Below are positions 1 through 11,020 of a stretch of 64,000 nt of DNA, in pieces. Within the stretch, counting starts at the first letter, position 1. Each line of letters starts with the position of its first letter. Source of the stretch: Hydrangea macrophylla (lineage: Eukaryota; Streptophyta; Magnoliopsida; Cornales; Hydrangeaceae); assembly GCA_033977485.1 (NCBI GenBank), contig CM066984.1, positions 44,151,100-44,215,099 on the forward strand, written 5' to 3'. The position numbers and the translations under genes are program-made. Under the pieces are notes generated by a model. That model was not told the DNA's origin. It was given only the letters and a program-made list of their open reading frames with translations, and made no database searches.

Positions 1-1351
1 TCAAAAAAAAAAAAAAAACAAAACACAGAGAGATTTGGAGAGTTGATGATAGAGTATGATTAAAAGCACAATGCGCTATGAGGATGATAAGGATTGACTG
101 GCCAGTGAAAACGGAAAAGAATCAACAGTCATAAAAAAAATAAAAAAATAAAAAAAGGAGAGAAGTTCATCATGCTATACAAAGTTTACCACAAGTGACA
201 CGCACTCATTGGATCAAAATGGCAACATGGCTCGTAAAGCCCACAAATTCTTAAAGCCTTATTCTTTCAAGACCTCTAGAGTTGATGAACTACGTTTTGA
301 CCTGATTCCCATTCGGGGATACGTAGGCAGCTTACAACGTTTGGTGACAATCGCACTCATACAATCAATCCTTGTACTTCTTTCAAGCCCCGACCGAACT
401 ACTATAGGACCTGGCCTGATGCCCATTCGAGGATAAGTAGGTGGGTCTCCCAAGGCCCTCGGTCCGAAGAAGAAACCCAACCGATTCATAAAATTACCTT
501 GAAAGCCTGGGGCAAATTATCATTTGCCCAGAAGCCACGTCACCTCTCTCAAACCAGGGGCAAACTTTGTTTGCCTAGCATTCCCAAGCCCCCTATCAAA
601 CTAGGGGCAAACTGTCATTTGCCAAATAAGATATCTCTGGGTTCACTGGCTTTCCGAATAAGGATCAAGTGTGGACATCCTGAAGATTCTTAAGGATAAG
701 AGCTGATGGTTTTCATGCATAAATCTAAAATTGATTTAAGATGGAAAGAAACATGAAAAGAAGATTTCTTCATTATCATGAAGTCAATCGTAAAGGAAGA
801 TGCAATGAAAAAACAAGTAGGAGAAAGATGAAAAAGAAAAAGAAAAAACTATGGGATGATAATTTTCTAAAATTAATCAGAAAAGCACAAATAAAAGAAA
901 GCAGAATTAGTCACAAAATATGTGTGTCTCTGGTCAGTTTTGAGTCTACCTTCTTGGAATCCAAAATATACATTCCTCAGAGGGATCAACAAGAATTGGA
1001 AATTTCAAAAGAAGGGTAATAGCATGGAGGTCAGGAAGTCTGATCCCACTCCGCCAAGAAAATCGAATAGCGATTGAGTAATATTCTCAGAAAGAACAAA
1101 ATCAGATAAATATCCTCAGCAGATCAAGCTCTTAACCATACAAGCTAATCATCGGATGTACCGAAAAGCCTCTGAACTTGTCCATAGTCAAAAGGAGAAT
1201 CCGAGAGTGGAAAAGTGGTGTGATCTGGCTCATACTTCTTCCTCTTCTTACTCGAATTTACTGAACTCAATTCATAGCGAGCAGTCTATCAAAAAAAAAA
1301 TTGAAATAAGAAGCACATAAACATCTCTCCTTTAGGGTTAAACTAGCTCCG
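1..1351 (+). other. 3' untranslated region of upstream Tat/Ogre copy
   Basis: Non-coding stretch homologous to 11397-12772. It contains the A-rich tract at 1-25, two related motifs around 288-435 (one reads GGGGATACGTAGGCA at 315-329), repeats of a GGGGCAAACT-type phrase near 505-620 and purine-rich A/G tracts around 805-850. A 75-codon frame at 209-436 is longer (162 codons) in the sister copy, but the two diverge by stops and no domain is recognisable, so I do not call a gene. Confidence 0.7.
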
Positions 1352-1978
1352 ATCAAATCCTCGGTCTTGGTATAAATCATCTATCATAGCCTATAAGTCA
1401 CCAATCAAATCCTCGGTCTAGGTAAAAGTCATCTATCGCAGTCTATAAGTCACCGATCAAATCCTCAGTCTTGGTATAAGTCGTCTATCGTAGCCTATAA
1501 GTCACCGATCAAATCCTTGGTCTTGGTATAAGTCATCTATCGCAACCTATAAGTCACCAATCAAATCCTCGATCTTGGTATAAGTCGTCTATCGTAGCCT
1601 ATAAGTCATCGATCAAATCCTCGGTTTTGGTATAAGTTGTCTATCGCAGCTTATAAGTCACCGATCAATTCCTCGGTCTTGGTATAAGTCATCTATCGTA
1701 GCCTATAAGTCACTGATCAAATCCTTAGTCTTGGTATAAGTCATCTATCACAGCCTATAAGTCACCGAACAAATCCTCGATCTTGGTATAAGTCGTCTAT
1801 CGCAGCCTATAAGTCACCAATCAAGTCCTCAATCTTGGTATAAGTCGTCTATCGCAGCCTATGAGTCACTAATCAAAATCTTCGATCTTGGTATAAGTCG
1901 TCTATCGCAGCCTATAAGTCACCAATCAAAATTCCCAGCCTCAAGCATAAAACATCGATCGCAGCCTGTATAAATTCA
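1352..1978 (+). repeat. 52-bp tandem array, about 12 units
   Basis: Diverged direct repeats of 52 bp, each holding CCTATAAGTCACC, GATCAAATCCTCGG and TCTTGGTATAAGTCGTC. The array lies between the 3' untranslated motifs and the 112-bp array of the Tat/Ogre interior. The sister array at 12773-13556 has about 15 units. Tandem arrays in this part of Tat/Ogre elements are a known source of satellite DNA. Confidence 0.9.
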
Positions 1979-2019
1979 GAGTCATTAAATCTGGAATAAT
2001 TTTGACTTTTTTGCAATTC

Positions 2020-3350
2020 TTGAGAATACACTGGAGTATAAGACGCAAAGCGCATCTCAGTCTTTCAGCACATTTCCTAATTCGGCATCGGTGTATAAGA
2101 CGTAAAGCGCATCTCAGTCGATCAGATGATCCTCAAAAGACACCGGAGTATAAGACGCAAAGTGTATCTCAGTCTTTCAGCACATTTCCTGATTCGGCAC
2201 CGGAGTATAAGACGCAAAACGCATCTTAGTCGATCAGATGATCCTCAAAAGATAGCAGAGTATAAGACGCAAAGTGCATCTCTATCTTTCAGCACATTTC
2301 CTGATTCGACACCGGAGTATGAGATGCAAAACGCATCTCAGTCGATCAGATGATCCTCAAAAGACACCGGAGTATAAGACGCAAAGCGCATCTCAATCTT
2401 TCAGCACATTTCCTGATTAGGCACCGGAGTATAAGACGCAAAACGTATCTCAGTCGATCAGATGCTCCTTAAAAGACACCGGAGTATAAGACGCAAAGCG
2501 CATCTCAGTCTTTCAGCACATTTCCTGATTCGGCACTGGAGTATAAGACGCAAAGAGCATCTTAGTTGATCAGATGATCCTCAAAAGACACCAGAGTATA
2601 AGATGCAATCTCAGTCTGTCAACATATTTCCTGATTCGGCACCGAAGTATCAGATGCAAAGCGCATCTCAGTCGATCAGATGATACTCAAAAGACACCGA
2701 AGTATAAGACGCAAAGCGCATCTCAGTCTTTTAGCACATTTCCTGATTCTGCACCGGAGTATAAGACTCAAAGCACATCTCAGTCGATCAGATGATCCTT
2801 AAAAGATACTGGAGTATAAGACGCAAAGCAAATCTTAGTCTTTCAGCACATTTCCTGGTTCGGCACCGGAGTATAAGTCGCAAAGCGCATCTCAGTCGAT
2901 CAGATGATCCTCAAAAGACACTGGAGTATAAGACGCAAAGCGCATCTCAGTCTTACAGTACATTTTTTGATTCGGCACCAGATTATAAGATATAAAGCAC
3001 ATCTTAGTTGATCAGATGATCCTCAAAAGACACCAGAGTATAAGACGCAAATCGCATTTCAGTCTTTCCGCACATTTCTTAATTTGGCACTAGAGTATAA
3101 GATGCAAAGTGCATCTCAGTCGATCAGATGATCCTAAAAAGACCCCAGAGTATAACACACAAAGCGCATCTCAGTCTTTCAGTACATTTTCTGATTCGGT
3201 ATCGGAGTCTAAGACGCAAAGCGCATCTCAATCGATCAGATGATCCTCATAAGATACCGGAGTATAAGACGCAAAGCGCATCTTAGTCTTTCAGCATACT
3301 TCCTGATTCGCCACCGGAGTATAAGACACAAAGCGCATCTCAGTCAATTA
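2020..3350 (+). repeat. 112-bp tandem array, about 12 units
   Basis: Higher-order repeat of 112 bp made of two related halves. Both start GGAGTATAAGACGCAAAG and continue with CGCATCTCAGTC. One half then runs TTTCAGCACATTTCCTG and the other GATCAGATGATCCTCAAAA. Open frames in it are by-products: 112 is not a multiple of 3, so frames cycle through the repeat. The sister array (13588-15892) is about 1 kb longer. Confidence 0.92.
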
Positions 3351-3607
3351 GTATTCTCATAAAAAATGACAGTCGCGACTTTCCCCAGATAGGACGTCAT
3401 CGGCATAGAAGAATTTCAAGACAAAAAGGTATGTTTTGCCACTATAAGGAGTAGCTTTGTCTTAACTCATTGAACCTGAGAACATGGAACATAAATTTTC
3501 TTGAGCATGTGCATCACGATAGGATAGATGCATTCATTCGTATGCTTATTTGTGATTACATGTGTTTGATCCCTTACCAGAACTACGTCCTGGTCTGATT
3601 CCTCCAA

Positions 3608-3620
3608 GGATACGTAGGCA
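3608..3620 (+). repeat. Conserved GGATACGTAGGCA motif
   Basis: The same core occurs at 315-329, 3608-3620, 11718-11732 and 16146-16158, each preceded by CTGATTCC within about 10-20 bp. One lies near the start and one near the end of each 3' untranslated region. I recall similar phrases in other Tat-lineage 3' regions; its role is unknown. Confidence 0.6.
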
Positions 3621-3771
3621 ACTCACCGTTGAGCACGATCAACACCGACCTTCTTTGTAAATGCTTTTGCAAAGCACTTTTGCTTTTACCTGGATTCGAT
3701 CGCTTGGTTAAAGGCTTGTCTTTCACACAGGCTTCGACATTCACTTGTGATACGCGTTGCTTTACAAGCTC

Positions 3772-3789
3772 TGCCGAAGAGGAGCAAAT
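3772..3789 (+). other. Polypurine tract before LTR A
   Basis: Purine-rich GAAGAGGAG followed by CAAAT immediately before the LTR start TGTAGACACC. The matching stretch before LTR B reads GAAGAGGGAG. The position fits a plus-strand primer, though the tract is short and interrupted. Confidence 0.55.
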
Positions 3790-4336
3790 TGTAGACACCC
3801 CGATTTTGACCAAACATCAAATCCAGGGATTGGTTACCTCTTAAGACCGATGATGACGATGATCAGTGAAATTTGGAGAACTTACAGAAAATTCAAACTC
3901 TTCAAAGATTCTTCAAGTAAAGTTTCAAAATCAAAAAATAAAAAAGGAGAAATTGGGTATTTGAAAGAAAACACGAACGTTGAAGAACGTATAAGGAAAT
4001 CAGTCTGAGAATAAATTCAAAAAAAAAAATATATATATATATAGTAATGATAATAAGATAAATAAAATAAAAGAGAGAGAGAGAGAGAGAAGAAAAGAAA
4101 GAGTTCTAAAAACATGTAAGGAGAAAGTGAAAAAAAAAAGAAATAAAGAAAAAAGTCTTGAAAAGAAAAGAAAAAAAAGGAGAAATAAAAGGATATATGG
4201 GAATGTATACCATGCATATGGGTACATTTTAATAAAGTACATTGGAAATATAAGTATATTAGTATGTACTTTACTAGATAAATTAAGTTTATGTTAATAT
4301 ATATGTTGAAAATTAAAAAGAGGACAAAATTCTGTT

Positions 4337-4465
4337 AGCCGCGGCATGCGGGAAAGCCGGTGGCACTCGCTGAGTGCCGCGCCGGTACTCACTGAGTGCC
4401 GCCCGGCATTTAGTGAGTGCCGCTCAGCATTCAGCGAGTGCCGCAGGAAGTCATCGAGTGTCGCG
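4337..4465 (+). repeat. CpG-rich palindromic repeat block upstream of TATA
   Basis: Several GC-rich units in an otherwise AT-rich LTR, built on GGCACTC-GCT-GAGTGCC (a 7-bp inverted repeat with 3-bp spacer) and variants such as ACTCACTGAGTGCCGC. The block ends about 95 bp before the TATA box. LTR B has one unit fewer. The placement suggests an enhancer-like or methylation-sensitive element; that is inference. Confidence 0.75.
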
Positions 4466-4560
4466 AACTGTAACAGACTGCTTTTCGCTCATGTTCTGGA
4501 AGAAAACTTTGCCCATGGGTTTTCACTCGAATTTACCCATTTAACCTTACCATGTTGGTT

Positions 4561-4570
4561 TATATAAATA
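4561..4570 (+). promoter_or_regulatory. TATA box of LTR A
   Basis: TATATAAATA sits in a conserved context (CATGTTGGT before, GACCTTCATC after) shared with LTR B at 17128. It is the best candidate for the U3 promoter, with R starting roughly 30 bp downstream. Confidence 0.65.
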
Positions 4571-7271
4571 GACCTTCATCTCCATTATTGGGACTTTTTA
4601 CTTGACTTTTGAACTTTTCACTTAATCTTAGAGAGAGATACAAGTGTTATATATACAATAGAGAGAGAATTGGAGAGAGGAAGAAGAAAGTTTTCTTGAA
4701 GAAATTGAAGAATTGAAGAAGAACTTGAAGATTTTTAGAAGAGATTCCCAAGAAATAGAAGAAATCCTTGAGGTCATAGAGGTAACCTCTCAATCCTTGG
4801 TAGAATTAGGTAAATTCGATCACAAGTTCATAGTTCTAGGAATTTTACACATTTTCAAAACCTCTCTTTCTACCCCATTTCATCACACACCACTTAGAGC
4901 TTGTGATTGAATCTCATAACATTTCATTAAAATTTGGGTCTAAATAGAGCTTTGGATTTAAGAATAAAAGAGTTTTGACTTGAAATTTTCAAATAACCTT
5001 TGATTTCTTAAGAATAAAAGAGTTTTGACTTGAAATTTTTAAATAACCTTTGATTTCATTTCTTTTGTTTATATTCTTCTCATATGATCTATGAGATCTA
5101 CAATATCTCATTAGATCTCTTTGAGCATGATCCTATGATTTATATGGGGATTAAGATTGGTCAAGGTCATACATACACATAGTTGTTTGGGTTCAAGTCT
5201 AAGCTCATGACTTGGGTCTCCCTACTAGGAATCTTATGAAATCCATACTATATTCCATAGAGATTTGAGTAAATTTGGGTCTCCTTGAGTCTACAAGGAC
5301 CGTTAATTTGAGAGGAGATTAGTCTATCATAGTTCTAATTTCCTCAAGGATCATATGTTTGAGAGAGAATTTAGATGCAAGTTTTCATAGTTTGTTTGTT
5401 GAAATCTAGAGAACTTGAAAATTCAAGAGTTCATAAGATTGAGTAAGACCTTAGGATTCTCTTGCTATGAGATCTATGATGGAAATCCATTAAGGCTAAA
5501 TCTATGAATCTCTTCATATTTCATTATTTATTGTAATGATCAGAATCATACTTGATCCTAGTTCTCTCTAGAATCATGGATCAAGTTTGATTCGAAATAT
5601 GAACATCAATTTAACAAAGGTGTAGTGAATCCATAAACCAACTGTGATCAAAGATTTTTATAAAATCATGGTTCATTGTAAATTTTATGAGACCAATTGG
5701 AGGGTGTTCATAGCCCATTTAAGTACCTCTGTGATTTTTGTTTTGATGAAATTCCATGTCTAAGATGGTTTGGTCTTATGATTCAAAACATGCAACTCTC
5801 TGTCCAAACTTTCAGAACAGTAAGTCCATTTTAAAATTAATAAATCAGAACCTTAATCAATCTTTCTTGACCCAAAATAGTTTTTTCTAAGTATTTCAAT
5901 GTGTTAGAAAGATACCCTAAAAAGATCTAAGTGCTTCTCATTTTTTTTTTGCTATTTTTAGAAAATCGTACAAGATCTCTGGACAGAGAGTTGCAGATTC
6001 CTGAGTGATGTCTAGTATTTTCCCCATTTCCTGAGATCTATCCGTTCAAACCTTTATTTTCATTTTTGGTTAGAAACTAGACTCACAAAGGCATGTCATA
6101 TCCAAAATTCATTAAGATCCAACCGTTGGAAGTATGGTTTTTCTATCTTTTAATATCTGGTCTGCTCTCTGTAATTAAGGAAAAACAGTCACTGTTTTTA
6201 TCTAGTCTCATTGATTTTAACTTAAATGGTTTCCTAATGTCTTGGGACCCAAATTATGTTTTGAATAATGATAATTTAGCTTAAATCTAGAGGCTAAGTG
6301 ATCCAAACTAGTGAATAAATTCATATCTCATTCTTATTCATATTTATTCATTCATTCATGTACATTGATACTTATGATTAGAACTAGTTTTGGATAAAGT
6401 TGGACTTAGTTGAACCTAATTGAGCATAACCATGGATTTCTTATGATCATGTTGGGATTATAGCACCCCAATATGGACATCACATTGGCTCTTAGTTGAG
6501 ACTTGTATATCTATAGAGATGCAATGGCTCCAACTAATCAAAAGGAATTCACAATTTTATCAATTCTTCCTCTACTTGATAGATCTAAGCTAGAGATTTA
6601 GGATTGGTTATTTGATGTCATATTATTGTATAAAGCATGTGGACTAACCCTTGTTTTGTAGCGCTTTGAAGGTATGACTCCTCATCTCTTCTCTAGTTTA
6701 TTTTATTTGTTGATTTTATTGATTTTTTGACTCCATATGCGCTACCTTAGACTTGGTCTTGCCTTATAAGTTTATGTGTAAATAGAGACCTTTTCTTAGG
6801 ATTTATATTCTTGCATGCATTGCACGTTTATATTTGTGGCTGGATCCCGGGTAAGTTCTCTAGTTCCCTATTTGCACATCATTTTGCTTGCTACTTGAAT
6901 TACGTGGCTTATGAATGATATTTTGTCATTAGCAATTTTGCACCCTTTTAGACATGCTTATGCTATGTATACTTATATCTATGTATTAGTTGAGGGCATG
7001 CTTAGATTATTAATTCGATTAAAAAGGATGATGAGTAGAGGCCTATCACGAGATAGGATGAAAGGGGGTGTTTTAGTCCGCCGGGCTCCTTCCCCTTTCA
7101 TTCCATAATCCCCGGACCCAGATTATCTTTGGTTTCGCAAAAGATCGGTTGCTTTAAAAAAATGGTTTCTTAATTTTCCTAAAAAAAATTAAGTGGGGAC
7201 TCTTTGAATTTGAATACGAAATTGTTTTAAAATCAAAAGAAAAGTGGGCCCAAATGCCGGTATCCACAATC

Positions 7272-7289
7272 TGGCGACTCTGCTTGGGA
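7272..7289 (+). other. Primer binding site, tRNA-Arg type
   Basis: TGGCGACTCTGCTTGGGA begins 3 bases after the LTR end. Ogre elements are known to use a tRNA-Arg primer with a near-identical site (usually GCTGGGG where this reads GCTTGGG). It fixes element polarity as plus. Confidence 0.8.
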
Positions 7290-8521
7290 TCAAACCCAGA
7301 ATCTCTGGTTTCGCAGACCAGAATTTCTGATTTTGGGTTCACTCGAGGATTAGACTTGAAAGCATCCTTTTAATCGAATAAATTAAATTTTGTGTGCCAG
7401 TTGCATTGCACTTGCATGTCCAGCCAGTCGATTGCATGGAACTATCACCTTGGAGGCTCAGGGCAACCCGGTCGGTCAAGCCATCATGGGATCGTGTGAT
7501 CACCCTTGATCTTGTACCTTATGTTGGTATATGAAGCATCTTATCGGGTGTGTGTCAAGGGTCCGTTATTTGACCAAAATTGGCCTTTGCATGATAGCTT
7601 CTATAGAACCTTTCAAAAATAGGAAATCAATTCTTGATTAAGATTATATGCTAGGGAGTTTGTATGCCAGGAAGGGATTATTTGAGATGATGACGATGCT
7701 TGCTTAATATAGAATGTATAACTTTTTAATCACTTTTGAGCAATTCCTCTTCATGTCTCATGACATTTGAGAAGATGCCGAATCTCGATTAAAAGATTAC
7801 ACTTCTTATATTTTGTTAGTTAAGCATCATTGACCTTGTATGCATCTGAATTTATGAAAAGTGCGATGATTATCTAATCATGTGATACTCCTACCCAAGA
7901 ATCCAAAGGTCATTGTTTATGACATATTTTCGATGAATCATCATCTTTCATCCAAAAAAATTGTTTTGAAAAATCACCCTTTCAAAGGAAAAGTCCAAGA
8001 TTCATTTTCTTTAATCAAGTAAAACCCAATCATCTTTTATTGATAAATATTTTCACGTCCTCACTTCTAGAGGAAAAATCCAAAAAAAAAAAAACTCAGG
8101 AATCGTTTATGGGAGAAATGCTTCTAAAATGAATTTCAAAGCAAAATTTTAATCCAATCATCTTTGTTGAGCGTTTAACATCCTCATTTTCAAAAAAAAA
8201 ATCAAGAATTGTTTTCAAAAGGATCACATCACCCAAGAGATACTTTTTAAGAGAAATTCAAAATTTTTGAAAAATATCCAACCTTCAAAAGGGTAATAAG
8301 GATCGCAATGAAAGAAGAAATCAACGTACTTGACATGGATGAGGATTTTATGTGCTTATGTGTTTATATGTTAGTACTAGGATCTTCTTTTCTTTGGCAT
8401 ATAGAATAGGCACACACATACATGCATCTCATCCGTGTGACATATGAGCTATTCATAAGAATTTCACCAAGCATTTTTCAATAAATAAATAAAGTTGTTT
8501 GAAAATTGATTAAAAATAAAA
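7290..8521 (+). other. Leader between primer binding site and gag
   Basis: About 1.2 kb, AT-rich, with no open frame of note. Many autonomous Ogre elements carry an extra ORF before gag; I see no trace of one here, so it is either lost or never present in this lineage. Confidence 0.6.
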
Positions 8522-9968
8522 ATGGTTGTAGGCAAGATATCATTGAACGCCAGGATAGTTTGGGTCAAGGATTCGAGTGCAAGATTAGTACGAAGTGTGC
8601 CAGAGACAGAAAGAGAAATGGACCAGGAACAACATGCTGCAGAAATAGCACAATTAAAAGAAAGAATGGATCAAATGATGGCCATGTTGGAAACACTGAC
8701 CCGCCTAAGGCCAGTAATTGATCCACCGATAATCGACCCTCCTCCATTTCGGGTTGTGGAAGATGATTGGTTTGAGGATCCAGAAGAACCTAGAGCTGAC
8801 ACACCAAGGGCAGAAAGGGAAAAGATGGAAAAAGATGAGAAAGAGCGTATCGAGATGATGTAGAAGGTGGAAAAGCTACAGAAGGTGTCCGCAAATCCAA
8901 CGGGGTTGACAGCTATCTGCTAGAGCTAGAAGGTTTATTTGAGGGGACTAGGGAAAAACTACCAGTTGGTTTCAAGATACCAGAGATAGATAAGTTTGAT
9001 GGTTCTGGAAACCCTAGAAACCACGTGACGATGTGCATCAGGGCCTTTCAGCCAAGTGGTCTGAGTCCTGCTATGATGGCCATGCTGTTCCAGCAAACTT
9101 TGAATGGGGCAGCTTTATCCTGGTATTCACATTAGAGCCGAGCAAGAGTCGCATATAGGAAGAAGTGGTGAAGGCTTTTGTCACCCAGTATGAATACAAT
9201 CAAGAGCTTTATGTAACTGTGAGAGATCTAGAGACGACTATGCAAGAGAATAGAGAGTCGTTTGCTGAATTCTTGACGCGATGGAGGGGGAAGGCTGCAA
9301 AAATGACCCAACGGCCACCAGAGAAGGAACATATCTGGATTGTAATAAAAAACCTCCAGAGCATCTGTTAGGAGAAACTCATGTACCAGTGTATTCATAC
9401 CTTTGTAGAATTATTTGAAATTGGAACCAGGATCGAGGATGCAATCAAGGATGGAAGGATTAGATAGGAGGATTCCCAAGGGAACTGATCTAGAAGACCG
9501 TTTTATGGAGGGAACACGGGAAACCAGGTAGCGACTGATGTCAATGTTCTGAGCAAGGAAGGTGCATCAAGACCGAGATTGGGGGGACTACCTCATCAAT
9601 TCACTGATTTAGGGATCTCATTGACCACCAATCTCAAGCGATTAATGGAAAAAGGATATCTAAAGCTGCTAGACCCAAGGCTAATGCCTGATCCCCTCCC
9701 ACCAGGCTTCAATGCAAACCTCTACTGTGAATTTCACCAGGCTCATGGCCATACAACTGATCGATGCATGAGGCTATGGCATGAGGTACAAAACCTGATT
9801 GATAACAAGACCATTTCCCCTCCACCTGCAGATCGGCTGCATGTGAATCGGAACCCGCTCCCTAACCATCATGCTGTACCACCACCAGGGAACATCAACT
9901 TCTTGGATGCTGAGAAGGAAGCCTTCGACCGATCCGTATTGATTGTGCGAGTAGGACAAGCTACATAA
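8522..9968 (+). pseudogene. Decayed gag of Tat/Ogre type
   Basis: Remnant of the structural capsid protein. The frame opens at 8522, holds a helical segment rich in E, Q, K and M (about residues 35-65), then acidic proline-rich sequence, and stops at 8863. Further parts appear in shifted frames: FKIPEIDKFDGSGNP, FQQTLNGAALSWY, YNQELYVTVRDLETT, and FAEFLTRWRGKAAKMTQRP (9165-9371), all typical of the Retrotrans_gag region in this lineage. The last part (9579-9968) has YCEFHQAHGHTTDRC, the CxxHx4Hx4C knuckle-like motif of Tat/Ogre gag. At least two stops and several frameshifts break it, so no functional Gag can be made from this copy. Confidence 0.85.
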
Positions 9969-10774
9969 CTTATGATTTCCTAGAAGATCAGAGGATATAC
10001 CTTATAGCAGTCGAGGAAGAGGATTGGCTGATAGGAGGAGAAGGGGAAAAAGCATTTGAAGAAAATATGGAGAATGAAATCCTCCAAATCAATTGGTGGG
10101 ATCCAAACAATCCTACTGATAACTCCATTTGGGAGGAGGAGGTGTACAGTGATACAGACGGTCTGTGGTCTGAAGGAGAAGAAGAGAAAAATGCTGAAGA
10201 AGTGGTCAATCATGCTGAGCTACATGGGTTAGATTGAAATGATTTGAAAGAAGGAAAAAAGAATGATCTTGGAAAAAATAGAGAAGAAGGTCAAGCTTTA
10301 CATAAGCATTTCATCAAGAAAGGTGGAGATTTCCCCTACTGTGGCTTCCCAGAGCCATGGGTGGACTGCAAAGATAAATACTTGAAGTAAGGGTTTGAGA
10401 TCTCTTTCTTACATGAATTTGCTGACTATGAAGATCCATGCCTACAAGCGCCCACGGAACCTATGTCTGTCCAAGATTGGATTTGTGCACTGGATGGCCT
10501 GGCCATGAGTAATCTCTTTAATGAAGAAGGCAGTAAGATCGAGGAGAGCAGTCCAAAGAAGATCATGGAAGTGAAGATTGGGAAAAACCAGATGAGAGAA
10601 ATACTGAAGGAAGAAATAAAGGGAGATAAAGCAAGGAAGGAGAAGTCGGAAAATGGAGGAGAGATAGAACCAAGGGATTTGCCAATAGGTCCTCGAGTCT
10701 AGTGTTAGGATTCCCCTACCCCGGAAGTCTGTAATGGCCAGTATGAGCCAAACTCTTTAAATTTATGCTAATCA
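9969..10774 (+). pseudogene. Gag-pol linker remnant, acidic, unrecognised
   Basis: Reading continues for long stretches with few stops. It is strongly acidic (runs of E and D, DGLWSEGEEE around 10160-10190) and ends in a charged K/E-rich frame at 10463-10702. In Tat/Ogre elements this position joins gag to protease and RT. I see no protease Asp-Ser/Thr-Gly signature. It may be a degraded protease linker or lineage-specific spacer. Confidence 0.5.
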
Positions 10775-11020
10775 GTGAAAATGACTGATTCTGCTTACTT
10801 GATTGAGCTTAATAATTATATTAACTGTGGAAAAGGAAATGAACCTGCATGCAAAATCATTGAGGACACCTTGACAATTGACTTAGGAAATGAAGAGGAT
10901 TCTCAAAGTGATTCTTTCCATATTTCACTCAATAAAGATAAAAGCATAAACTTGATCTCATTACTAAAAGAATATAAGGATGTTTCGCATGGTCCTACAA
11001 TCATATGCCAAGAATAATTC
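10775..11020 (+). pseudogene. Truncated start of pol (edge of reverse transcriptase)
   Basis: An 80-codon frame ends in INLISLLKEYKDV, matching the segment just before RT in Tat/Ogre polyproteins. Directly after it, in a frame shifted by one base, the DNA reads FAWSYNHMPRI (10983-11016), the conserved first block of the RT region. Sequence homology to pol then stops abruptly. The whole RT, RNase H and integrase coding region is missing between here and the post-pol sequence that begins near 11100. Confidence 0.75.

Larger units (their letters stand above)
1..7268 (+). mobile_element. Upstream Tat/Ogre-like element, 3' part only (tandem partner)
   Basis: Positions 1-3789 match the 3' non-coding interior of the downstream copy (about 11400-16328) in the same order: A-rich tract, G-GATACGTAGGCA motifs, 52-bp array, 112-bp array, purine-rich stretch. 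This interior runs straight into an LTR at 3790. The LTR therefore serves as 3' LTR of this copy and 5' LTR of the next one. The 5' LTR, gag and any pol of this copy lie outside the window. LTR-sharing tandems are usually explained by recombination between LTRs; that explanation is inference here. Confidence 0.85.
3790..7268 (+). repeat. LTR A of Tat/Ogre-like element (3479 bp)
   Basis: Starts TGTAGACACC and ends ATCCACA next to the primer binding site. The length is within the multi-kilobase range of Ogre LTRs. Inside are an AT/GA microsatellite block (4017-4100), a CpG-rich palindromic repeat block (4337-4465), a TATA box (4561) and a long AT-rich region. Compared with LTR B it holds a segment of about 110 bp (around 5281-5390) missing there, and lacks two duplications present there. 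A 65-codon frame at 4713-4910 is also open in LTR B, but has no recognisable domain. Confidence 0.93.

Noticed and set aside
2002..2995. Repeated open frames with RRKAHLSLSAHFLIRH-type peptides
   Set aside because: They are products of the 112-bp array. The unit is not a multiple of 3, frames cycle, and stops are not conserved between units.
4713..4910. 65-codon frame open in both Tat/Ogre LTRs
   Set aside because: Short, no domain, downstream of the TATA box in untranslated R/U5; conserved only between LTR copies of the same family.
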